A DNA stretch of 8,110 nucleotides from positions 1 through 8,110 of the forward strand of contig JAUXNR010000638.1 in assembly GCA_030682755.1 (NCBI GenBank), written 5' to 3'. Origin of the DNA: Flavobacterium sp. (GTDB lineage Bacteria > Bacteroidota > Bacteroidia > Flavobacteriales > Flavobacteriaceae). A program made the position numbers and the translations under genes. The notes beneath the pieces were generated by a model. The model ran no database searches. It saw only the letters and a program-made list of their open reading frames with translations, and had not been told where the DNA came from. This document shows positions 1 to 6,155 of the stretch, one piece after another (position 1 is the first letter of the stretch; every line of letters starts with the position of its first letter).

Positions 1-238
1 CTTTTAAAGCAGTGATTTTTCTATTAATAGTTCTGTTGGAAATATTCTGATCAGAAAGCTCCACCACCCAACTTCTGATTTGTGCATAAACCACCTCGGT
101 AATATTTTCTTGTTCAAAAGTAGTACGCACAAATGAACTGAATGCCAAAATATCGTTTTGATATGCCAAAACAGTATGGACAGAATACTTCTTCTGATGT
201 TCAAGATAAGAAACAAAGGCTTCCAAATTTGATTCCAT
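1..238 (-). CDS. Tyrosine recombinase, XerC/XerD type (5' part only)
   Basis: This is the first 79 codons of a tyrosine-type site-specific recombinase; the rest lies beyond position 1. The protein starts MESNLEAFVSYLEHQKKYS and continues HTVLAYQNDILAF, the usual opening of the N-terminal SAM-like core-binding domain of XerC/XerD proteins. Later residues (SNRTINRKITALK, about 67-79) match the conserved helix with NRKI/ALK before the catalytic domain. The catalytic R-H-R-H-Y residues are outside the window, so activity cannot be judged. The start is well supported: no other Met occurs in the visible part and the family motif begins five residues in. The usual family role is resolving chromosome dimers at dif with a partner recombinase. 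The gene lies downstream of rpsU, an arrangement I recall as common in Flavobacteria. No Shine-Dalgarno is present; a T-tract directly abuts the ATG. XerC or XerD cannot be distinguished here. Confidence 0.88.
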   Translation of the reverse strand, partial: MESNLEAFVSYLEHQKKYSVHTVLAYQNDILAFSSFVRTTFEQENITEVVYAQIRSWVVELSDQNISNRTINRKITALK

Positions 239-288
239 AAAAAAACCGTTAGCTTCAAAGTTATAAAAACTTCTCAAACTAACGGTTT
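239..288 (-). terminator. Hairpin with T-tract between rpsU and the recombinase gene
   Basis: A perfect 10-bp stem pairs 243-252 (AAACCGTTAG) with 279-288 (CTAACGGTTT). The 26-nt loop holds a second small stem, 258-262 with 268-272. Read on the minus strand, the outer stem ends in a run of seven T (245 to 239) that directly precedes the recombinase ATG at 238. This has the form of an intrinsic terminator for rpsU, but the stem is AT-rich, so termination may be partial and read-through would feed the recombinase gene. Confidence 0.6.
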
Positions 289-306
289 GTTTTGTATAAA
301 ATAAGC

Positions 307-501
307 TTAAATCTCTACACTGTCTCGCAATGATTGGATATATTGAGCTTTTTGAACTTGTGCTCTTTTCACAACAGATGGTTTAATAAAAGCTTGACGT
401 GCTCTTAACTGACGAACAGTTCCTGTTTTATCAAATTTTCTCTTGTAGCGTTTTAACGCTCTGTCGATATTTTCTCCGTCTTTAATTGGTATAATTAACA
501 T
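307..501 (-). CDS. rpsU: 30S ribosomal protein bS21
   Basis: The gene encodes 64 residues, the usual length for bS21 in this phylum. The protein begins MLIIPIKDGENIDRALKRYK and continues with the basic, Arg/Lys-rich segment RKFDKTGTVRQLRARQAFIK expected of bS21. It binds the 30S subunit near the 3' end of 16S rRNA. In Flavobacterium johnsoniae, bS21 with bS18 and bS6 is known to hold the anti-Shine-Dalgarno tail in a pocket, which explains why genes in this group do not use Shine-Dalgarno sequences. A tyrosine at position 54, which I recall as one of the contacting residues, is present here. The start is set by the bS21 N-terminus and by the strong Shine-Dalgarno upstream, the only one in the window. 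A TAnnTTTG promoter lies 32 nt upstream of the ATG, and a hairpin terminator follows the stop codon. Confidence 0.97.
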   Translation of the reverse strand: MLIIPIKDGENIDRALKRYKRKFDKTGTVRQLRARQAFIKPSVVKRAQVQKAQYIQSLRDSVEI

Positions 502-509
502 AATCTAGA

Positions 510-517
510 CACCTCCT
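510..517 (-). promoter_or_regulatory. rpsU: Strong Shine-Dalgarno of rpsU
   Basis: On the minus strand this reads AGGAGGTG, an eight-base match to the 16S rRNA 3' tail, ending 8 nt before the rpsU ATG. None of the other eight complete or partial genes here has such a site; their upstream stretches are A/T-rich. The PspC gene has GAGGA but directly touching its ATG, where it would not work. A strong site only on rpsU fits autoregulation: ribosomes lacking bS21 expose their anti-Shine-Dalgarno and so translate rpsU. Confidence 0.9.
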
Positions 518-532
518 CTCATTTAGTGGGTG

Positions 533-540
533 CAAAAGTA
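533..540 (-). promoter_or_regulatory. Probable rpsU promoter -7 element
   Basis: The minus strand reads TACTTTTG, a perfect match to the Bacteroidota -7 consensus TAnnTTTG. Transcription would start near 526, giving a leader of about 25 nt that contains the Shine-Dalgarno. No TTG or TTTG -33 element is visible 17-23 nt upstream; that stretch (541-590) is almost pure A/T instead and might act as an UP-like element. Confidence 0.55.
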
Positions 541-621
541 GTAATTATTTTTAATTAATAAATTATAAATTTTAAATTATTTTAATTTCCTCTAAATCAG
601 AACCTATCAAAAAGAATCAAA

Positions 622-1779
622 ATGAAGGATTTTTTGTTATTGTCAACTTTTAGACATATATTTCAAAACAATAATTTTAAAAGTGTACTCAAATTTATAC
701 GAAACCTGAAAATGTGGTTCTATTTAATCTCCTTTGTACTGATTTGCTCAAGCCTAATTCCTTTAATTCAAAACTCTCATTGGTTTTTCAGGTTTTTTGA
801 ATTTGGAAAATTACAGCTCTTTGTTTTGGTAACAGCAACCTTTCTTGTCGGAATAATTTTTATTAACACAAGCAATACTTCACACAAAATAGTTCTTGGC
901 TTTCTTGGACTAATAATTCTCTTTCATGCAAAAGATTTGTATCCGTATACTTTACTCCATAGTATTCCAAAAAACAAAAGAACTTCATCATGCTCCAAAA
1001 CAATTAGTATAATTTCAGCAAACATTTATCAAAAAAACAAAGACTATTTTCGATTCATAACGTTGATTGAAAAACACAATCCCGATTTGTTTCTTACCAT
1101 GGAATCTAATAAAAATTGGGAAAAAGAACTTTCTTGTTTTGAAGATTCTTATCCATTTCATGTAAAAGTAGCTTTAGAGAATACCTATGGGATGCACTTG
1201 TATTCCAAATTAGAAATTATCTCAAGAAAGGTGCATTATTTTGTTGCAGAAGATATTCCGTGTATTGAAGCTAAACTAAAGTCAAAAGATGGGTTTGTTT
1301 TCAATTTTTATGGTGTTCACCCTCCTCCTCCAAGTCCAACGGAAGAAGAAAATGCAAAAGAACGTGATGGCGAACTCCTGAGCCTGGCCAAAGTAGTTAA
1401 GTCAAAAAAAGAGCCTTGTGTAGTGGTTGGTGATTTCAACAATGTGGCTTGGGCAAAATCTTCCCTCCTTTTCAGAAAAACAAGTGAGTTAATTGATGCC
1501 CGAGTGGGAAGAGGTCTTTTTGCTACCTTTCATGCCAAATATTGGTTTTTTAGATTCCCAATAGATTTGTTTTTTCACTCTACGGAAGTTTTTGTAGCAG
1601 AATTAAAAACGTTAGCCTTTTTTGGTTCCGATCATTTTCCAATATTCAGCTCTTTTTACATCAATAAAAAGAACACAAAACAAGAAGAATTAGTTGAAAA
1701 ATTAGAAAATGGAGAAGGGAGAGATGTCAATAAAATAATAAAAGAAGGCATAAATGAAGAAAGCGAAAATCGGAGTTGA
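622..1779 (+). CDS. Membrane-anchored endonuclease/exonuclease/phosphatase family protein
   Basis: The protein has 385 residues. After a basic N-terminal stretch (1-30), three hydrophobic segments at about 31-49, 65-82 and 88-103 anchor it in the inner membrane, followed by an EEP (DNase I-like, PF03372) domain at about 126-346. The metal and catalytic signature is intact: N134 in SANIYQ, E161 in MESN, H233 in GVHPPPP, D271 and N273 in GDFNN, D315, and the closing GSDH motif with D337/H338. The family cleaves phosphodiester or phosphomonoester bonds in nucleic acids, inositol phosphates or lipids; the substrate here is unknown. A charged tail of about 38 residues follows. The start at 622 has an A-rich upstream context typical of the phylum; Met31 is a less likely alternative. 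The gene is divergent from rpsU across 120 bp of AT-rich DNA in which I see no clear plus-strand promoter. Its stop codon lies inside a terminator hairpin. Confidence 0.88.
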   Translation: MKDFLLLSTFRHIFQNNNFKSVLKFIRNLKMWFYLISFVLICSSLIPLIQNSHWFFRFFEFGKLQLFVLVTATFLVGIIFINTSNTSHKIVLGFLGLIILFHAKDLYPYTLLHSIPKNKRTSSCSKTISIISANIYQKNKDYFRFITLIEKHNPDLFLTMESNKNWEKELSCFEDSYPFHVKVALENTYGMHLYSKLEIISRKVHYFVAEDIPCIEAKLKSKDGFVFNFYGVHPPPPSPTEEENAKERDGELLSLAKVVKSKKEPCVVVGDFNNVAWAKSSLLFRKTSELIDARVGRGLFATFHAKYWFFRFPIDLFFHSTEVFVAELKTLAFFGSDHFPIFSSFYINKKNTKQEELVEKLENGEGRDVNKIIKEGINEESENRS

Positions 1780-1793
1780 TTTTCGCTTTCTTC
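1756..1793. terminator. Bidirectional terminator between convergent genes
   Basis: A perfect 16-bp inverted repeat pairs 1756-1771 (GAAGAAAGCGAAAATC) with 1778-1793, with a 6-nt loop (GGAGTT). A G-U pair and two further pairs could extend it to 1753-1796. It lies between the convergent endonuclease/phosphatase-like gene and the acyl-CoA dehydrogenase gene, and both sides are T-rich when read outward. The 5' arm and loop encode the last residues of the upstream protein, and the TGA stop (1777-1779) spans the loop/stem border. Confidence 0.85.
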
Positions 1794-1810
1794 GTTAATA
1801 TATTTTACTC

Positions 1811-2980
1811 TTACTCTACAGCTGGCTTATAAAGCTGCTTATCAATTATCATTTTTGATAGAATTTCTTTCATAATTTCAGAAGTCCCACCACCAATAGG
1901 ACCCAAACGACTGTCACGCAACAAACGAGCTAAAGGATATTCTTCCATGTAACCATAACCTCCCAACATTTGAAGACAACTGTAAATGGCTTCATCTGCC
2001 ACTTTAGTAGATTTCAATTTAGCCATAGTAGCCTCCTTAACCACATATTCTCCTTTATCCAATCGGGCAACAGCAGCATAATTAAACAACTTACAGTGCT
2101 CTACTTCCGTAGCATGCTCCACCATTGTATGACGTAATGCTTGAAACTTATTAATTGTAGTGCCAAAAGCCTCGCGTTGCGACATATACTCAATCGTATA
2201 GTCAATAGCATACTCGGCTCTTGCATGAGCGTTAATAGCCATAATCAATCGTTCAAAAGCAAAATGTTGCATGATATACGGAAAGCCTTTACCTTCTTCA
2301 CCCATTAAATTTTCTTCAGGGATCTCAACATTATCAAAAGCAATTTCAGCGGTATCAGAAGCTCTCCAACCTAGTTTATCCAACTTTGTAGCCGATATCC
2401 CTTTTGTAGTTGTATCCACCAAAAAGATACTTATCCCTTTATTCCCTAAATCCGGGTTTGTTTTAGCTGCCACGATATAATAATCTGCATAAATACCATT
2501 TGTAATAAATGTTTTTGAACCATTTAGTATAAATTTATTTCCCACTTTTTTAGCAACAGTTCTCATACCAGCCACATCACTACCGCCAAAAGGCTCAGTA
2601 ACACACAAAGCTCCAATTTTATCTCCTAAAATACTTGGTGCCAAATAGTCTTGTTTAATGCGTTCATTACCTTCTGCATTTAAATGGGTCATGGCCAAAT
2701 AGGCATGAGCCCACATGGCTGCCGCAAATCCCGAAGATTTTACTTTTTGTAATTCTTCCAAAAACACTACTGTATAAAACAAATCCAAATTCAATCCTCC
2801 GTAGGCTTCAGGATAATTCAATCCAAAAAACCCCATTTCTCCAAACTTTTTCCAAATGAAACGCTCAATTGTTCCTGTTTTCTCCCATTTTTCAATATGC
2901 GGAACAACCTCTTTTTGCAAAAAATCTTGCAAGGTTTTTCTAAACATTTGGTGTTCTTCCGTAAAGTAAATTGAATTCAT
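1811..2980 (-). CDS. Acyl-CoA dehydrogenase (long-chain / isovaleryl-type active site)
   Basis: The protein has 389 residues, full length for the family. It is an FAD flavoenzyme that oxidises acyl-CoA to trans-2-enoyl-CoA and passes electrons to ETF. The N-terminal helical domain (about 1-120) is followed by the middle beta domain with LCVTEPFGGSDVAG (125-138) and FITNG (158-162). The C-terminal helical domain carries QREAFG (268-273), GGYGYMEEYP (340-349) and RDSRLGPIGGGTSEIMKE (355-372). The glutamate that serves as base in medium-chain enzymes is glycine here (G364). Instead E243 in AFERLI matches the base of isovaleryl-CoA and long-chain dehydrogenases, so the enzyme should be active. 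Chain-length preference cannot be read. It starts 36 nt after the helix-hairpin-helix gene and is probably co-transcribed with it; no convincing promoter is seen in the gap. Transcription should end at the hairpin at 1756-1793. Confidence 0.93.
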   Translation of the reverse strand: MNSIYFTEEHQMFRKTLQDFLQKEVVPHIEKWEKTGTIERFIWKKFGEMGFFGLNYPEAYGGLNLDLFYTVVFLEELQKVKSSGFAAAMWAHAYLAMTHLNAEGNERIKQDYLAPSILGDKIGALCVTEPFGGSDVAGMRTVAKKVGNKFILNGSKTFITNGIYADYYIVAAKTNPDLGNKGISIFLVDTTTKGISATKLDKLGWRASDTAEIAFDNVEIPEENLMGEEGKGFPYIMQHFAFERLIMAINAHARAEYAIDYTIEYMSQREAFGTTINKFQALRHTMVEHATEVEHCKLFNYAAVARLDKGEYVVKEATMAKLKSTKVADEAIYSCLQMLGGYGYMEEYPLARLLRDSRLGPIGGGTSEIMKEILSKMIIDKQLYKPAVE

Positions 2981-3016
2981 ATCGTTAAAATTATATGCTT
3001 AAATTGTGTTATTTTT

Positions 3017-3886
3017 TTAGAATTCCAAATATAAGGCAATAATATTTATTTTTTCGACAGGAAAACCTTTAATTTTTGTTAAATCCTCAATTTCTTTAAT
3101 TCCATTGTTCATGCTTCGGTAAGTAACTATCTCCTTGGATAAAGCATAATTAAAATAAGGAAATTTAGCCAACTCCTTAGAGGGCAAATCATTAATCTTT
3201 AATTTCTTAACAGAAGGCTGTTGAATAATAGCAAAATGCTTCTTCAAATTCTCAATCACTTCGGGTGAAAGTCCCCAAACATCCTCCATTTGATCCATAG
3301 AAACAAAACCACCAAACACTTCTTTTTGCTTTAAAATTCGTTCAGATAATGCCGGACCTATACCATATAATTTAATCAAATCATCTGCTGATGCTAGGTT
3401 AATATCCTGAACTACTATTTTTTCATTTTTAGTTTTTGGAAAATCTGTATACTTAAAATTAGATTTAGGTCTGTTTACCCAATCCGGAAATTTAAAATAA
3501 GGAGCAATTTCAGCTAACAAACTGTCTGAAATCTGAGTAATTTCCTGAAATTCTTTGGCCGAATTAACATATCTGTTCTCCTTTCTGAAAGCAAACAACC
3601 GATCTAATTCAGCAACAGACATTCCCAATTGATAACCCTTATAATCCGTAATGAAATTTGGATTAAACGGATAAATCTTTGGAGTAGTGGTTTCCGTTTC
3701 GTCTTTCAAGCTATCAATGTAAGTCTGCATGGCAACCCATTCATAAGCGTCACTTGAAGCAACTTTTGTAGAAGCTGAAGCAACCCAATACCAATAAACA
3801 ACTTGAAGGATAACAATTAGAGTCAACAAAAGAAAAATCCCTTTTCGTTGATCAGAAGAAAAACTAAAAAAGGATTTTAAACTCAT
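3017..3886 (-). CDS. Membrane-anchored, triple helix-hairpin-helix (ComEA-like) protein
   Basis: The protein has 289 residues. One transmembrane segment (about 17-36) follows a short N-terminus with R14 and K15, which by the positive-inside rule places the rest in the periplasm. Three related helix-hairpin-helix units follow: about 74-131 (YQLGMSVAELDRLFAFRKEN), 161-219 (INLASADDLIKLYGIGPALS) and 230-288 (INDLPSKELAKFPYFNYALS). The middle unit has the best hairpin (GIGPAL) and the N-x-A-S/T-x-x-x-L opening of ComEA-type domains. ComEA binds incoming double-stranded DNA in competent bacteria, so a periplasmic DNA-binding role is possible. Proteins of this layout are widespread in Bacteroidota without a proven function, and protein contacts are equally possible. 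It lies 30 nt after the symporter gene and 36 nt before the acyl-CoA dehydrogenase gene, with which it shares no obvious pathway. Confidence 0.88.
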   Translation of the reverse strand: MSLKSFFSFSSDQRKGIFLLLTLIVILQVVYWYWVASASTKVASSDAYEWVAMQTYIDSLKDETETTTPKIYPFNPNFITDYKGYQLGMSVAELDRLFAFRKENRYVNSAKEFQEITQISDSLLAEIAPYFKFPDWVNRPKSNFKYTDFPKTKNEKIVVQDINLASADDLIKLYGIGPALSERILKQKEVFGGFVSMDQMEDVWGLSPEVIENLKKHFAIIQQPSVKKLKINDLPSKELAKFPYFNYALSKEIVTYRSMNNGIKEIEDLTKIKGFPVEKINIIALYLEF

Positions 3887-3916
3887 ATTCTATTGGTTAA
3901 TTATTATCAGTAGAAA

Positions 3917-5413
3917 TTAATTATACTTTTTAATTTCACCTGATTTTAATCGTTTGAAATAATCTTTTAAATCGTCTTTTACCTCACTTGACAAGAAATA
4001 AAGTCCTAAAATATTAGGAAATGCCATACCCAAAATCATCATATCTGAAAAGTCCATAACAGCACCCAAACTGGCAGAAGAACCCAAAACCACAAAAATT
4101 AAAAAGATAACTTTATATAAATTTTCCATCTTTTTTGTATTTCCAAAAAGGAATGTCCATGATTTCATCCCATAATACGACCATGAAATCATAGTAGAAA
4201 AAGCAAATAAAATAATAGCCACTAACAACACGTATTGAAACCAAGGAAATACACTACTAAAAGCGGCAGAAGTTAAAGCTGAACCCTCCAAGCCTTGTGT
4301 ATCTTGTGCATATCCGGAAAAAATTAAAACCAATGCTGTCATAGTACAGACCACTATCGTATCTACAAAGGGTTCTAATAAAGCGACTATTCCCTCACTT
4401 ACAGGCTCGTCCGTTTTAACGGCAGAGTGAGCAATTGCTGCAGAACCAACACCGGCCTCGTTTGAAAAAGCCGCCCGTTGAAACCCTACAACCAAAACAC
4501 CAATTACACCTCCTGTTATACCATCAGCCGTAAAAGCACCATCAATGATTAATCCGAAAGCCTGACCAACGTTACTAATATTTACAGTAATAATAATTAG
4601 AGAAGTTAGGATATACAAAACCACCATCATCGGTACAATTTTATCCGTAACATTGGCAATTTTTTTAATACCACCAATAATTACAATCCCCACAAAAAAG
4701 GCAATAACCAATCCGTACCAAAATCCCTTTCCTTCAAAAAATGGAAAAACATTTGCTAATTGTGCGAAAGATTGATTGGCTTGAAACATATTCCCGCCAC
4801 CAAAAGAACCGCCAACAGCCAAAACAGCAAAGACTACCGCCAAAATTTTTCCTAAACCTCCTACTCCTTTCCGACGCAATCCCTCGGACAAATAGTACAT
4901 CGGCCCTCCGGAAACTTCTCCTAAATCATTTAATTTTCTGTATTTAACACCCAACGTACATTCTACAAACTTAGAGGACATTCCTAAAAAACCGGCTAAA
5001 ATCATCCAAAAAGTTGCTCCTGCACCTCCCAGAGATATTGCCACGGCAACACCCGCAATATTTCCTAAACCAACGGTACCGGACAATGCCGTAACCAAAG
5101 CTTGGAAATGGGAAACCTCACCTTCATCCTCTGGCTTATCATAATCACCTCTAATCAATTGAAAAGCGTGTTTGATACCTTTTAAATTTACAAAACCCAT
5201 GTAAATGGTAAAAAAAGTGGCTCCAATCACTAACCATAAAACAACCAAGGGCATTTCAAAACCTAATCCGGCTAAGGGTTTGTAAAAAAATATAGCACCC
5301 AACCAATCTACAGCAGGCTTAATCATGTCATTTATTCGTTCATCGATGCCGCGTTCTTGTCCAAAAGTGAGTATAGGTAATAATAAAGCAAGTAAGGATA
5401 ATACTTTTTTCAT
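3917..5413 (-). CDS. Alanine/glycine:cation symporter family protein (AGCS)
   Basis: The protein has 498 residues with about 10-11 membrane segments. It is a secondary transporter expected to import alanine or glycine with Na+ or H+. Family signatures are clear: [20 protein letters not shown] (109-128), GGPMYY (169-174), the [20 protein letters not shown] segment (316-335), and EPFVDT (347-352). In the family the GTVGxGN stretch lines the substrate site, and N118 is conserved here. The first 19 residues ([19 protein letters not shown]) look like a cleavable signal peptide ahead of the family core, making the protein somewhat longer than non-Bacteroidota members. The start is the only sensible one because this leader opens the frame. 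An 88-nt AT-rich gap separates it from the PspC gene; I found no TAnnTTTG element there, so its promoter is unresolved. The substrate is inferred from the family. Confidence 0.94.
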   Translation of the reverse strand: MKKVLSLLALLLPILTFGQERGIDERINDMIKPAVDWLGAIFFYKPLAGLGFEMPLVVLWLVIGATFFTIYMGFVNLKGIKHAFQLIRGDYDKPEDEGEVSHFQALVTALSGTVGLGNIAGVAVAISLGGAGATFWMILAGFLGMSSKFVECTLGVKYRKLNDLGEVSGGPMYYLSEGLRRKGVGGLGKILAVVFAVLAVGGSFGGGNMFQANQSFAQLANVFPFFEGKGFWYGLVIAFFVGIVIIGGIKKIANVTDKIVPMMVVLYILTSLIIITVNISNVGQAFGLIIDGAFTADGITGGVIGVLVVGFQRAAFSNEAGVGSAAIAHSAVKTDEPVSEGIVALLEPFVDTIVVCTMTALVLIFSGYAQDTQGLEGSALTSAAFSSVFPWFQYVLLVAIILFAFSTMISWSYYGMKSWTFLFGNTKKMENLYKVIFLIFVVLGSSASLGAVMDFSDMMILGMAFPNILGLYFLSSEVKDDLKDYFKRLKSGEIKKYN

Positions 5414-5501
5414 AAAAGTGTTTGAAAGGTTAAAAAACAGGATAGCAAGATGCGAAAAAAATCGCTTTTAAAAAAGAATAACAACTTTTTTTTGAAATTT
5501 A

Positions 5502-5729
5502 CTACAAATCAAACACAGAACTTCGTTTGGTGTAAATCATATCCTTGAGCTTTAACCAAAAAGCTAAAGTCAAATACACAAAAAACCAAAGTCCTGCCGT
5601 TACAAAAGAACTGTAAATAAAAAACAAACGAACAGAGCTGGCACGCATTCCCAAACGATCTGCCAGTCGTGAAGAAACATGAAATCCATGTTTTTCAAAA
5701 AAATGCCTGATTGAAGTAATCCAACTCAT
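5502..5729 (-). CDS. PspC domain family protein
   Basis: This 75-residue protein has an N-terminal amphipathic part, then the PspC signature in divergent form (SSRLADRLGMRASSVRLFF, 19-37) and a single membrane segment (about 37-60), ending in KRSSVFDL. I recall this C-terminal sequence as strongly conserved in flavobacterial homologues. In enterobacteria PspC is an inner-membrane sensor of the phage-shock envelope stress response; whether the stand-alone short form senses stress is not established. It is not a DNA-binding regulator despite frequent annotation as a transcriptional regulator. The start codon overlaps the stop of the preceding gene (ATGA, 5726-5729), so translation is probably coupled. 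The GAGGA just before the ATG encodes the Glu-Glu end of the upstream protein and is too close to act as a Shine-Dalgarno. Confidence 0.85.
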   Translation of the reverse strand: MSWITSIRHFFEKHGFHVSSRLADRLGMRASSVRLFFIYSSFVTAGLWFFVYLTLAFWLKLKDMIYTKRSSVFDL

Positions 5730-6148
5730 TCCTCAGAATTTTGTTTAGGTCTTAAAAAAGGTGAATCTTCTTCTTCAACAGCTGTTACAAAATATCGGGT
5801 ATCACCCCACCAGGAAAATGCCCGATAACGTTCAACATAAGTCAACTTAACATACTTCCCTTGATGTTTTTCTAAATCTTCGATAACCTGTTTTTCCTTA
5901 TTTGCAACCGTAAAACTAAATATTTGTGCTCCGGAAATTCCCTGACTCATTTCACCCTCCCAAGTTTTAAAAAAAACACCTTTTCTGCTGATTTTAATCA
6001 ACTCACCAGAACGAAACCCTTCAGAGTAAGGCACATAATAGATAAACGTAAAAAAAGCAAAAACAGAAAGCACCAAAACAACTAAAAGACGCTTAAAATA
6101 TTTTTTTACATTTTGAAAAAAAGTAGGTTTTTGGGTTGACGGTTCCAT
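5726..6148 (-). CDS. Small single-pass membrane protein of unknown function
   Basis: The protein has 140 residues. A basic N-terminus (KKYFKR, 15-20) precedes one transmembrane segment at about 21-39, so the remaining 100 residues should face the periplasm. The soluble part contains YSEGFRSGELIKISRKGVFF (41-60), KTWEGEM (61-67) and RAFSWWGDTRYFVTAVE (109-125), predicted to be mostly beta strand, and ends in an acidic tail. I recall similar flavobacterial proteins being labelled 6-phosphogluconate dehydrogenase. Nothing here supports that: the protein is far too short and lacks a Rossmann glycine motif. It lies 7 nt after the DUF2851 gene and overlaps the PspC gene by 4 nt, so the three are very likely one transcript. 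With a PspC-type partner an envelope role is plausible but is inference only. Confidence 0.85.
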   Translation of the reverse strand: MEPSTQKPTFFQNVKKYFKRLLVVLVLSVFAFFTFIYYVPYSEGFRSGELIKISRKGVFFKTWEGEMSQGISGAQIFSFTVANKEKQVIEDLEKHQGKYVKLTYVERYRAFSWWGDTRYFVTAVEEEDSPFLRPKQNSEE

Positions 6149-6155
6149 GAATAAA

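Noticed and set aside
4..258. Minus-strand frame of 84 codons
   Set aside because: It overlaps the tyrosine recombinase start in another frame; its translation has no family features, whereas the frame from 238 gives a clear XerC/D N-terminus.
2271..2480. Plus-strand frame of 69 codons
   Set aside because: It lies wholly inside the acyl-CoA dehydrogenase gene on the opposite strand and resembles no known protein.
4741..4947. Plus-strand frame of 68 codons
   Set aside because: It is antisense within the well-supported symporter gene and has no coding signs.
5452..5465. Small hairpin GCGA / TCGC with an A-run loop in the gap before the symporter gene
   Set aside because: The stem is only 4 bp and cannot be relied on as a terminator or regulator; such short repeats are common in AT-rich gaps.
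5730..5734. GAGGA before the PspC start codon as a Shine-Dalgarno
   Set aside because: It directly abuts the ATG with no spacing and is explained by the Glu-Glu codons ending the upstream gene.
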